Shown: positions 1 through 5,214, numbered from the stretch's first letter. The stretch: DNA of 5,580 nucleotides from Caldifarciminota bacterium UBA3073 (GCA_002366725.1 DFBT01000091.1:1-5580); one strand, 5' to 3'. A program made the numbers and translations. The notes: generated by a model from the letters alone, not told the origin.

Positions 1-1
1 A

Positions 2-23
2 AATTCCTATCCGTCAAGAAAAA
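2..23 (-). repeat. Partial copy D of the repeated element
   Basis: TTCCTAT (4-10) and TCAAGAAAAA (14-23) match the same parts of copy B with one base less between them. The copy is cut by the window edge or is degenerate, so it is less certain than A and B. Confidence 0.35.
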
Positions 24-29
24 TATATC

Positions 30-81
30 GGCACTCTGAAGAGTGCCCCACCAGCTCTGGTCGGTCACCCTTTAGGGTGAC
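30..81 (-). other. Cluster of three short hairpins
   Basis: Three perfect inverted repeats follow one another: GGCACTCT/AGAGTGCC (30-47), ACCAG/CTGGT (50-61) and GTCACCCT/AGGGTGAC (64-81). Read on the minus strand they come after copy A of the promoter-like element, and the last one is followed by GATATATTTTT. That is the layout of a very small structured RNA with a terminator, but an intergenic palindrome cluster is equally possible. Confidence 0.35.
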
Positions 82-103
82 GAGAATATCCGAGCGCCAA
101 AAA

Positions 104-140
104 TACTATCAACTATAGTTTCCCATGCATTCAAGAAAAA
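104..140 (-). repeat. Repeated 27-bp element, copy A
   Basis: On the minus strand: TTTTTCTTGAATGCATGGGAAACTATA, then GTTGATAGTA. It agrees at 24 of 27 positions with copy B (340-366) and shares the GGAAAYTATA core and GATAGTA with copy C upstream of the sigma gene. TTGAAT, 18 bp and GATAGT could act as a promoter towards the left edge of the window. Confidence 0.6.
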
Positions 141-147
141 ATTGGAC

Positions 148-183
148 GTCCCGCCTTTGGCGGGATCCCGAAGAAAGCGGGAC
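148..183. repeat. REP-like double palindrome
   Basis: CCCGCC-TTT-GGCGGG (150-164) is a perfect hairpin. It lies inside a wider pair, GTCCCGC (148-154) with GCGGGAC (177-183), and a CCCG...CGGG pair also occurs at 167-181. The GC-rich palindrome in AT-rich intergenic DNA resembles REP-type repeats. Other copies would have to be sought outside this window. Confidence 0.6.
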
Positions 184-189
184 AGATTC

Positions 190-253
190 ACCCCGTTAAA
201 TAATGTAACGATAAATATCAGAGCGTTCTTGAAACAGTTCCATTTAACGGGGT
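190..253. repeat. 64-bp element with 12-bp terminal inverted repeats
   Basis: ACCCCGTTAAAT (190-201) is the exact reverse complement of ATTTAACGGGGT (242-253). They flank 40 bp without coding potential. No flanking target duplication is evident. It may be a miniature inverted-repeat element or a long-loop RNA structure. Confidence 0.55.
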
Positions 254-337
254 AAACGCAGAAAAACACAGACAAATAAAAATCTAAAATCTCTTTTCCG
301 CAGGATTCTGTGAATGATCTCTTTCAATCCCTGTAAA
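254..337. other. AT-rich intergenic stretch, nothing recognised
   Basis: Low-complexity A-rich DNA between the 64-bp inverted-repeat element and copy B. I see no gene, convincing hairpin or promoter here. The 67-residue reading frame that runs on the minus strand through 72-275 is built of the palindromes and is not credible. Confidence 0.5.
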
Positions 338-366
338 TGTATAGTTTCCTATACAATCAAGAAAAA
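338..366 (-). repeat. Repeated 27-bp element, copy B, with perfect inverted repeat
   Basis: It agrees at 24 of 27 positions with copy A. In this copy the core is a perfect 7-bp inverted repeat, TGTATAG-TTTC-CTATACA (338-355). Copies A and C keep the left half but not the right. It lies between the cluster terminator and the palindrome-rich stretch. It could be a promoter, a protein-binding operator or a mobile repeat. Confidence 0.55.
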
Positions 367-393
367 AAGGGAATAGAGTTCGATGTAAAGTAA

Positions 394-426
394 AACTGGG
401 TGCCAAATTGAATTTGACACCCAGTT
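394..426 (-). terminator. Rho-independent terminator of the sigma/anti-sigma/bactofilin-like cluster
   Basis: A 16-bp stem lies at 394-409 and 411-426, with the loop probably widened by opening of the inner A-T pairs. On the minus strand the single non-Watson-Crick position is a U-G wobble, whereas on the plus strand it would be a C/A mismatch, so the hairpin fits minus-strand use. On that strand it is followed by TTTTACTTT. It lies 52 bp past the stop of the bactofilin-like gene. Confidence 0.85.
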
Positions 427-478
427 AATAACTGCACAGTTCTCATATCCCTTGAAAATTTTGCTCTCTCCGAAGGAA

Positions 479-1723
479 TTACCCGCGCCTTTCTCTCTTT
501 ATCAATGCATAGATAACCGCACCCAAACCAATTGTCGCCGCCACATATAGAATAGCTATCCCCAGGAAAAATACAATTAATCCAACGGCACCGAGTCCCC
601 GTAAAAATAACCCAAGGATTGGAATAACCATTATTGCCACCCAACCCAGACTGAAGATACCGATACGGTTGTTTGTATGCCATTTCAGACTTTTCTTAAT
701 CCTATCGCCAATAATAACCGAACTCGCAGAAAACCCAAATAACATGGCAACCAAAACGGCGAGGGCAAAAAGTGGAATAATCGGGATGCCGATTATCGAA
801 ACGGCAAACAGGACGATCAACGGAACGAATAAGATTTCGATACCAATACCAGAGCCTACTGAAATCCACACACTGTCTCGGATTTTATTAACGATCCGCT
901 CTATCGCCCCCGGGAATATGAGAAGCAGCAAGAGATTGATAACATAAATCACGATAAAGGCAGCTACTGAGAATAATCCCGTGAACAAACCCAAGCCCGG
1001 GAACCTTCCGGGCCATTTTATAGCCCTCGTGAGTCGCGGTAAAAGTTTATTTAGTTTTCCGAGCTCGAGTGATTGTATTTCGCCGCCGACGGAGGCATTT
1101 TCATCGCGGACAACACTGCCACCCACGGTGCTGATATCACCTCCAATTACCGAAGCGGAATCGAGTGAAACTGTCCCGCCAACAACAAAAAGGTCTCCAT
1201 CGATAGTTCCCTTATTATGTATATTACCACCAAAAATAGCGGCATCTCCCGTGACACCACCCAGAATATCGAGGTTTCCCCCGAAAATCGCTATATCGCC
1301 GTCAACGGTCCCCTTTACAATGGCATTGCCGCCCATAACGGCGAGATCGCCCTCAATTAGTCCGTCGACCCTTGCGTTACCACCCTTTACGGTAACATCC
1401 TCCCTTATAGTGTCCCTCGAAAGCACATCAAGATCACCGCCCACGGTGGTGCCACAGAGAAAGAAATCAGACTCGTTGTCGTGCTGCGCGTAGGCAAGGA
1501 GCGGTGCCCTGTCAAAGTCTACATAAGAGGCATAACTCTCGCCGTCTCGATAAACTGCATCTCTGACGCACAATGGTTTATCGTCTTCCACCCTATATCT
1601 TTGAGCGGTTACAACCATTTCTGGCATCCATCCCGCAAATGGCACTGACCCCTTGTCGATGCCCCCGGTTGTGTGACCCGATATCTGCGTGAGCAGGAGA
1701 ATTACTGCTATTATGCCCTGCAT
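479..1723 (-). CDS. Bactofilin-like beta-helix protein with C-terminal multi-pass membrane domain
   Basis: 414 residues. A hydrophobic N-terminus (about 1-16) looks like a signal peptide or anchor, although it has no Lys or Arg before the hydrophobic stretch. Residues 33-43 hold PEMVVTAQRY, which resembles a TonB-box/plug-type motif. Residues 112-217 are six consecutive rows of 17-19 residues on the pattern (I/V)xGGNxxxxGxVxGDxx (rows begin near 112, 129, 146, 163, 180, 199). This is the bactofilin or 'polymer-forming cytoskeletal' type of right-handed beta-helix. Residues about 245-408 form four to six hydrophobic helices (near 250-272, 285-311, 313-336, 356-374, 378-408), ending in the basic tail KRERRG. 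The start is well supported by AAGGAGGT three bases upstream of ATG. The gene overlaps the anti-sigma gene by 13 bp, so translation is probably coupled. The family assignment comes from repeat recognition. The role is inferred as an envelope scaffold, or a sensor or effector of the neighbouring sigma/anti-sigma pair. Confidence 0.85.
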   Translation of the reverse strand: MQGIIAVILLLTQISGHTTGGIDKGSVPFAGWMPEMVVTAQRYRVEDDKPLCVRDAVYRDGESYASYVDFDRAPLLAYAQHDNESDFFLCGTTVGGDLDVLSRDTIREDVTVKGGNARVDGLIEGDLAVMGGNAIVKGTVDGDIAIFGGNLDILGGVTGDAAIFGGNIHNKGTIDGDLFVVGGTVSLDSASVIGGDISTVGGSVVRDENASVGGEIQSLELGKLNKLLPRLTRAIKWPGRFPGLGLFTGLFSVAAFIVIYVINLLLLLIFPGAIERIVNKIRDSVWISVGSGIGIEILFVPLIVLFAVSIIGIPIIPLFALAVLVAMLFGFSASSVIIGDRIKKSLKWHTNNRIGIFSLGWVAIMVIPILGLFLRGLGAVGLIVFFLGIAILYVAATIGLGAVIYALIKRERRG

Positions 1724-2229
1724 ATTACCTCCTTTTTCGTTGTTCTACTAAAGAAATACAACAGAAGCACTGTGAAGACCAATGCAATAATGGGAAATGC
1801 GTAATTGAAGTTTTTGGCAAACGGTATGAGAACATGACTAAATGTAGAGATGGCAAACTGAATTTTGCCGATTGAACGAGCAAGTGCGGGCACCGATGTC
1901 AGAACGCGTCCAAAAAACTCTTCTGTCAGGGGAGAAAACAACAAAAACAGAACCGACCCCAACCACGCACCAGCCAGGACCGTTGCCGCCTTTGCCCAAA
2001 CCAAAGATCTCGCGAGTCCGAGTTTTCTCAGCACCCTGTCATCGAAATCCTGCCGTGGATAAAATTCAATGAGCCCGGTGAGTGCCTGCTCTGTTTGCAT
2101 TAGCTCTCGGTAAAATTGTCGACACGTGGGGCAACGAGATAAGTGGAGTTGCAATGTTCTCTCCTCTTCTCCGTTGGTCTCATGGTCCAGACTCTTTTGT
2201 ATCAGTATTTCAATCTCTTTGTGTCTCAT
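1711..2229 (-). CDS. Membrane anti-sigma factor with zf-HC2 zinc finger
   Basis: 172 residues. Near the N-terminus H29, C33 and C36 form the HxxxCxxC signature of anti-sigma zinc-finger (ZAS, zf-HC2) domains, in the context HLSRCPTCRQFY. A helical linker follows. Hydrophobic helices lie at about 81-100 and 145-161, and the C-terminal tail is basic (SRTTKKEV). Known members of this family hold a cognate ECF sigma factor at the membrane through the cytoplasmic zinc-finger domain. Position supports the pairing: the gene begins 33 bp after the ECF sigma gene on the same strand. The two helices imply a segment of about 45 residues (101-144) on the outer face of the membrane, a possible signal-receiving part. 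No Shine-Dalgarno is visible before the ATG, so translation may depend on coupling or be weak. The 3' end overlaps the next gene by 13 bp. Confidence 0.87.
   Translation of the reverse strand: MRHKEIEILIQKSLDHETNGEEERTLQLHLSRCPTCRQFYRELMQTEQALTGLIEFYPRQDFDDRVLRKLGLARSLVWAKAATVLAGAWLGSVLFLLFSPLTEEFFGRVLTSVPALARSIGKIQFAISTFSHVLIPFAKNFNYAFPIIALVFTVLLLYFFSRTTKKEVICRA
1727..1734 (-). promoter_or_regulatory. Strong Shine-Dalgarno of the bactofilin-like gene
   Basis: On the minus strand AAGGAGGT lies three bases before the ATG at 1723. It sits inside the last codons of the anti-sigma gene, whose stop is at 1711-1713. It fixes the start of the bactofilin-like gene and allows ribosome re-entry at the overlap. 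The anti-sigma gene upstream has no comparable site, so the membrane protein may be translated better than the anti-sigma factor. Confidence 0.85.
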
Positions 2230-2262
2230 TACTATGTAATACGAAAAAATCGGGAAAAAGTT

Positions 2263-2790
2263 TCACTCTTTTTCACGAACTAAATCCCTCAGTTTCTTCC
2301 TCGCCCGATGCAGACGAGTTTTTATCGTTGTGACCGGGATATTTAAGATCTCTCCTATCTCCTTATAGGATTTTTCTTCCCTATAGAAGAAGATGACTAT
2401 TTCGCGGTCTATGGGGGCGAGTTTTAGCAGTGCTCCCTCGATCCTTCCCAATTGCTCGTTTTTTTCATATTCCTGAACGAGGTCATCCCCGCCCGGAAGC
2501 CTTTCATCGAGGAGCTCATATTCCTGCTTTTTCTTTCTTAAGAAGTCTACGGTCAAATTGTGGGCAATGGAGAATAACCAGGTAGAAAATGATTTGGTGG
2601 GATCAAAGGAAGACAATGCCTTAAAGCATCTAACGAATGTACCAAAGGTAATATCCTCGGCATCGTCGTAATTTCTCACGATGCGATACACGAAGCTGAA
2701 TACCCTGCCCTTATAGAGATCCAGAAGCCCTCTGTAGGCTTCTTCCTCACCTGCGAGGGCTCCCGAAATTAAATCTGCCTCATTTTCCAT
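2263..2790 (-). CDS. ECF-type (sigma-70 family) RNA polymerase sigma factor
   Basis: 175 residues from the ATG at 2790. An in-frame TTG at 2805 would add five residues (MLGHS), but GGGG just upstream of the ATG and the usual length of N-termini in this family favour the ATG. Region sigma-2 spans about 16-88 and shows RIVRN(Y)DDAEDIT, the TFVRCFKAL helix and SFSTWLFSIAHNLTVDFLR, which are the core-binding and -10 recognition parts. Region sigma-4 spans about 114-170, with the helix-turn-helix YKEIGEILNIPVTTIKTRLH followed by RARKKLR. There is no sigma-3, as expected for ECF factors, and the linker (about 89-113) is acidic. Where most ECF factors have DxTQETF, this one reads DITFGTF, a mild departure in region 2.2. 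It heads a cluster with its likely anti-sigma factor and a beta-helix membrane protein. A repeated promoter-like element lies immediately upstream, so autoregulation is plausible. Confidence 0.93.
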   Translation of the reverse strand: MENEADLISGALAGEEEAYRGLLDLYKGRVFSFVYRIVRNYDDAEDITFGTFVRCFKALSSFDPTKSFSTWLFSIAHNLTVDFLRKKKQEYELLDERLPGGDDLVQEYEKNEQLGRIEGALLKLAPIDREIVIFFYREEKSYKEIGEILNIPVTTIKTRLHRARKKLRDLVREKE

Positions 2791-2809
2791 AGAGTGCCCC
2801 AACAAACAG

Positions 2810-2845
2810 TACTATCTAATATAATTTCCTATGCAATGGACAAAA
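2810..2845 (-). promoter_or_regulatory. Promoter/operator-like element upstream of the sigma gene (copy C)
   Basis: On the minus strand this reads TTGCATAGGAAATTATA followed by TTAGATAGTA, ending about 20 bp before the sigma ATG. It matches two elements at 104-140 and 338-366. The shared core is GGAAAYTATA, and GATAGTA is shared with one of them. GGAAA resembles the -35 of ECF promoters. GATAGT could be a -10 that places a start near 2804 and leaves a short leader carrying GGGG. Which reading is right cannot be decided from sequence alone. Confidence 0.5.
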
Positions 2846-2870
2846 GGGGCGCTTTTCGGACGCCCCTTTC
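2842..2870 (-). terminator. Terminator of the DUF6249-like gene
   Basis: A perfect 9-bp stem pairs AAAGGGGCG with CGCCCCTTT (2843-2851 with 2861-2869) around a 9-base loop. On the minus strand it ends in TTTTG. It begins about 14 bp past the stop of the membrane protein gene and separates that gene from the sigma cluster. The U tract is short, so termination may be partial. Confidence 0.65.
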
Positions 2871-2883
2871 TTATGTGGTTCAA

Positions 2884-3273
2884 TCAGGCTTCCTCTTGTT
2901 TCGTTTCCTTTTTGGTTGCAATACGATACCAGATGACCAGTGCCACACCAACGAATGTGACAATTAATCCCCCACCCATAAACCACTCGGAGACATTGGC
3001 AACCAATGCGAAGATTATCAGTGCCACTCCAACGCCCAGTGATACACACCCCTTCCGAAGGCTATCCAGGGGCGTGACTGGTTTAGCAACGGGTAGGGGT
3101 TCCGGAGGAAGTTCGACCCCCTTCTCGATCGCCAACATCCTTTCCTTGCTTTTCTGCACTCGTACACGATACCAGAAATAGAATGCGAATATCGGAATGA
3201 GCATGGTCATAACGATGGCTACGATGGGTATGAATACCCCAATAATGGCAACAGCACTTTCACCACCTCCCAT
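2884..3273 (-). CDS. Small membrane protein, DUF6249-like
   Basis: 129 residues. A long hydrophobic helix covers about 8-35. An amphipathic, charged segment (40-52) follows with KSKERMLAIEKGVELPPEP, the 'ERxxxIEKG...PPEP' pattern I associate with DUF6249-type proteins. Then comes a proline-rich linker (55-70) and two further membrane helices at about 76-94 and 99-116. The tail KKETKQEEA is charged. The start is supported by AAGGGGGGAAAG just upstream of the ATG. Biochemical function is unknown for this family. Genes of this kind often sit near ECF sigma and zf-HC2 anti-sigma genes, as here, which suggests a part in envelope stress sensing. That is inference. A hairpin terminator separates it from the sigma cluster, so it probably has its own transcript. 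Confidence 0.75.
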   Translation of the reverse strand: MGGGESAVAIIGVFIPIVAIVMTMLIPIFAFYFWYRVRVQKSKERMLAIEKGVELPPEPLPVAKPVTPLDSLRKGCVSLGVGVALIIFALVANVSEWFMGGGLIVTFVGVALVIWYRIATKKETKQEEA

Positions 3274-3404
3274 CTTTCCCCCCTTGTTTCGTCAAAATTA
3301 AAAAAAGAACCCTTACCTTTTTCTTCGTGTGCATTTTTTCAATCTCATTACACTTTGACTGAATATCTTGGTAATTGTTTCAAAAATTGTATTAAATTTT
3401 CTCC

Positions 3405-3433
3405 TTGACAAAATGGGATTTTGGGTGTATAAT
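3405..3433 (+). promoter_or_regulatory. Consensus sigma70 promoter
   Basis: TTGACA (3405-3410), exactly 17 bp, then TATAAT (3428-3433). Both boxes match the housekeeping consensus perfectly, so a strong constitutive transcript starting near 3440 is expected. The next plus-strand coding gene is about 350 bp away, beyond a terminator, so the immediate product is an RNA or a regulated leader. Confidence 0.85.
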
Positions 3434-3509
3434 ACAAATAATAACTCAAGATAAAGTTTGTCCTCTAATCCCCGGGGCTAAGACCTGGTAAAGAGAGGTA
3501 TATGAAGTT

Positions 3510-3530
3510 CATCTTTCATCTTTCATCTTT
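3510..3530 (+). repeat. Three tandem copies of CATCTTT
   Basis: A perfect heptamer repeat inside the candidate RNA, followed by a C and then unrelated sequence. Seven is not a multiple of three, so a change in copy number would shift any reading frame passing through. Confidence 0.8.
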
Positions 3531-3558
3531 CAAATATAAACGAGGAGTATAATTTTCT

Positions 3559-3603
3559 AATACCCTCAATCCTTGAAATACGCAAGGTTGGGGGTATTTT
3601 TAT
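3559..3603 (+). terminator. Rho-independent terminator of the 3440-3603 transcript
   Basis: AATACCCTCAA-T-CCTTG (3559-3575) pairs with CAAGGTTGGGGGTATT (3583-3598), with one U-G wobble and one bulged T, around the loop AAATACG. The stem runs straight into TTTTTA. A long stem followed by a U tract on the plus strand makes a strong terminator. Confidence 0.88.
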
Positions 3604-3624
3604 TCATTCTTGTGGTTTCTTCTC

Positions 3625-3644
3625 TACCTGTCGGTAGACAGGTA
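3625..3644. repeat. Perfect 8-bp palindromic hairpin
   Basis: TACCTGTC-GGTA-GACAGGTA is a perfect stem with a tetraloop. No U tract follows, so it does not look like a terminator. Short palindromes of this type are often dispersed in the genomes of uncultivated bacteria. No second copy lies in this window. Confidence 0.6.
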
Positions 3645-3690
3645 TGCGAGGTTTGTGCACAGTATCCGTATGGATAAGGTTCGTTTAGTT

Positions 3691-3722
3691 ATGCCCTGCG
3701 TGTCAGATGATGCGCAGGGTAT
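3691..3722. other. 10-bp stem-loop upstream of the propeller gene
   Basis: ATGCCCTGCG (3691-3700) pairs with CGCAGGGTAT (3713-3722), with one G-U, around a 12-base loop. No U tract follows on either strand. It lies 64 bp before the start codon at 3787 and could be an mRNA 5' structure, an operator or a repeat. Confidence 0.45.
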
Positions 3723-3765
3723 TAATGAGGATGGTTACAAGGGAGTGAGCAAGTTTTTTATTTTG

Positions 3766-3795
3766 TGAATTATGAAGAAATGAATTATGAAGAAA
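3766..3795 (+). repeat. 15-bp tandem duplication over the start codon
   Basis: TGAATTATGAAGAAA occurs twice without a gap (3766-3780 and 3781-3795). The first copy carries an ATG at 3772 that reads Met-Lys-Lys-stop. The true start at 3787 lies in the second copy, in the same frame, two codons after the first codon of the second copy (the TGA stop). Confidence 0.95.
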
Positions 3796-5214
3796 ATAGT
3801 GCTCGGCGTTATATTATTATTCACATCTTCCTCTCTAATAGGAGGGGACATACCCATCTTTGTTGCACCAGAGCACCAGGTTGCCCCGTCAGTAGCATTC
3901 AGTGGTAATAATTACCTTGTGGTATGGGAGGATAGACGGGAGGGATATGGTATTGGCTGTCAGATTGTCTCAAAAGAGGGCACACTTATAGGGGATAATT
4001 TCTATATATCTACTGGAGGAAGATTTCCAGAAGTTGAATGGGGGGACAGGAATTATCTTGTGGCATGGGGTCGTTACGGGCAACTAATCTCTGAGGATGG
4101 AACTTCCATAGGTGGTAGTTTTTGCATCATTCCTGAAAATGATACACTCGGTTTTTGTGGTATTAAGGATATAGCATGGAATGGGGAGAATTACCTTATT
4201 GTAGCACAGGTATTCATTGAAGATTCATCTTGTCCCCGGCAAGATATCCTTGCAAGGTTTGTATTACCGGATGGAGGGCTTGGTGACAGCATAATAGTTG
4301 TGGCACGCGCTGACAGTGCCTTTTTCTACGGTGCTCCTCGTGTCGCATCCGATGGAGAAGACTTCCTTGTGGTCTGGGCTGACTGGTATGGCAGAATCTG
4401 GGGGCAACGGCTATCTTATGGAGGAACTCTTCTTGATTCCAGCTTTCGTATCGGTTTCACATGGCAACAATCTCCTGATGTAACATGGAATGGGACAAAT
4501 TATCTTGTGGTATGGGATGATGGAAGAGGCGGGGGGGGATATGAATGGGACATCTATGGACAACTTATCTCCCAGGATGGGACATTAGTAGGAGAAGAGA
4601 TTCCTATTTCTACTTATACATCCGACCAGAGATTCTGTGCAGTAGCATCAAACAGAATGAACCACATTGTTATATGGCTTGATTGGCGAGTCTATATTGC
4701 TGTAATCTATGGCCAGTTTGTGTCACTCTCGGGGTCACTCATTGGCGCCAATCTTAGGGTTCAGGCAGAAGATCCCCTCTCATTTTATGGAGATGCCTCT
4801 CCCGGTATATGTTATGGTAATGAAAATTATTTTGTAGTTTGGTCAGACCAGAGATTGACATCTCCTGATACCAGTCTGGATATTTACGGTAACTTCATCC
4901 CGTTTACTGGCATAGAAACGGATGATACATCCCTATTGTCAGATATACACCTCTTCCAGAACAAGCCAAATCCATTTAAGAACATTAAGAACACAGAGGT
5001 TAGTTACTTTCTGCCGAGGAATAGCAAAGTCGCCTTCAGCATCTTTAATCTTGGCGGACAGGTAGTATTTAGAACGAATTTGGGTCATAAGAGTGCTGGA
5101 TTTCACACCCTCACCATTGACGGAGATAAACTGGGGAGCCAAGGTGTATATTTCTATCGTATAGAGGCAGATGGGTATGCCATAACTAAAAAGATGGTTA
5201 TGATGGGAAAGTGA
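3787..5214 (+). CDS. Exported seven-repeat beta-propeller-like protein with T9SS sorting domain
   Basis: 475 residues. A signal peptide covers about 1-20 (MKKIVLGVILLF, then SSSLIGG). Seven repeats follow, starting near 34, 81, 127, 184, 230, 284 and 339. Each has the pattern P.V...G.NYLVVW.D.R, then GQ.IS.DGTLIG..F.I. Seven copies of 40-55 residues fit one seven-bladed beta-propeller. Residues about 388-475 (LFQNKPNPF, then F.IFNLGGQVV, GVYFYRI and KKMVMM) are a T9SS type A/FlgD-like C-terminal sorting domain, so the protein is expected to cross the outer membrane by the Por system and stay at the surface or be released. The start is forced by a TGA two codons upstream. No strong Shine-Dalgarno is visible. 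A run of eight G (4531-4538) lies in the loop of repeat 5. Binding partner or enzyme activity cannot be told from sequence. A second exported gene follows after 32 bp. Confidence 0.88.
   Translation: MKKIVLGVILLFTSSSLIGGDIPIFVAPEHQVAPSVAFSGNNYLVVWEDRREGYGIGCQIVSKEGTLIGDNFYISTGGRFPEVEWGDRNYLVAWGRYGQLISEDGTSIGGSFCIIPENDTLGFCGIKDIAWNGENYLIVAQVFIEDSSCPRQDILARFVLPDGGLGDSIIVVARADSAFFYGAPRVASDGEDFLVVWADWYGRIWGQRLSYGGTLLDSSFRIGFTWQQSPDVTWNGTNYLVVWDDGRGGGGYEWDIYGQLISQDGTLVGEEIPISTYTSDQRFCAVASNRMNHIVIWLDWRVYIAVIYGQFVSLSGSLIGANLRVQAEDPLSFYGDASPGICYGNENYFVVWSDQRLTSPDTSLDIYGNFIPFTGIETDDTSLLSDIHLFQNKPNPFKNIKNTEVSYFLPRNSKVAFSIFNLGGQVVFRTNLGHKSAGFHTLTIDGDKLGSQGVYFYRIEADGYAITKKMVMMGK
4531..4538 (+). repeat. 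G8 homopolymer inside the propeller gene
   Basis: Eight G in a row encode part of the Gly-rich loop RGGGGY of repeat 5. A gain or loss of one G would truncate the protein before the sorting domain. It may be a slippage site or a sequencing-error hotspot. The frame is open as given. Confidence 0.8.

Larger units (their letters stand above)
3440..3603 (+). ncRNA. Candidate small RNA or attenuated leader
   Basis: About 160 bases lie between a perfect sigma70 promoter and a strong rho-independent terminator, with no convincing gene. Visible structure includes CCTCT (3462-3466) pairing with AGAGG (3494-3498) around a CCCCGGGG palindrome (3470-3477). Three tandem copies of CATCTTT lie at 3510-3530. 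A 16-codon frame (3502-3552, MKFIFHLSSFKYKRGV) has GAGAGG only three bases before its ATG, closer than usual. I do not recognise a known riboswitch, 6S RNA, SRP RNA or tmRNA. The 5' end is inferred from the promoter and the 3' end from the terminator. Confidence 0.5.

Noticed and set aside
72..275. 67-codon minus-strand open frame
   Set aside because: It runs through the hairpins and inverted repeats, has no family resemblance, and its composition is that of translated palindromes.
357..683. 108-codon minus-strand frame over the end of the bactofilin-like gene
   Set aside because: It overlaps the true gene in another frame and passes through its terminator hairpin.
981..1493. 170-codon plus-strand open frame rich in Ser, Pro and Thr
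   Set aside because: It is the antisense of the GG-N beta-helix repeats of the bactofilin-like gene. The low-complexity composition is a by-product of that repeat.
2791..2805. TTG start at 2805 for the sigma factor
   Set aside because: The ATG at 2790 has GGGG close upstream, and the extra five residues have no counterpart in typical ECF N-termini. It is not excluded.
3458..3500. TPP-like riboswitch hint (GGGGCTAAGACCTGGTAA)
   Set aside because: The order and the other conserved parts of a TPP aptamer are absent, and no thiamine gene follows.
3510..3530. CRISPR-like short repeats
   Set aside because: The units are seven bases, directly abutting and without spacers. They are a simple tandem repeat.
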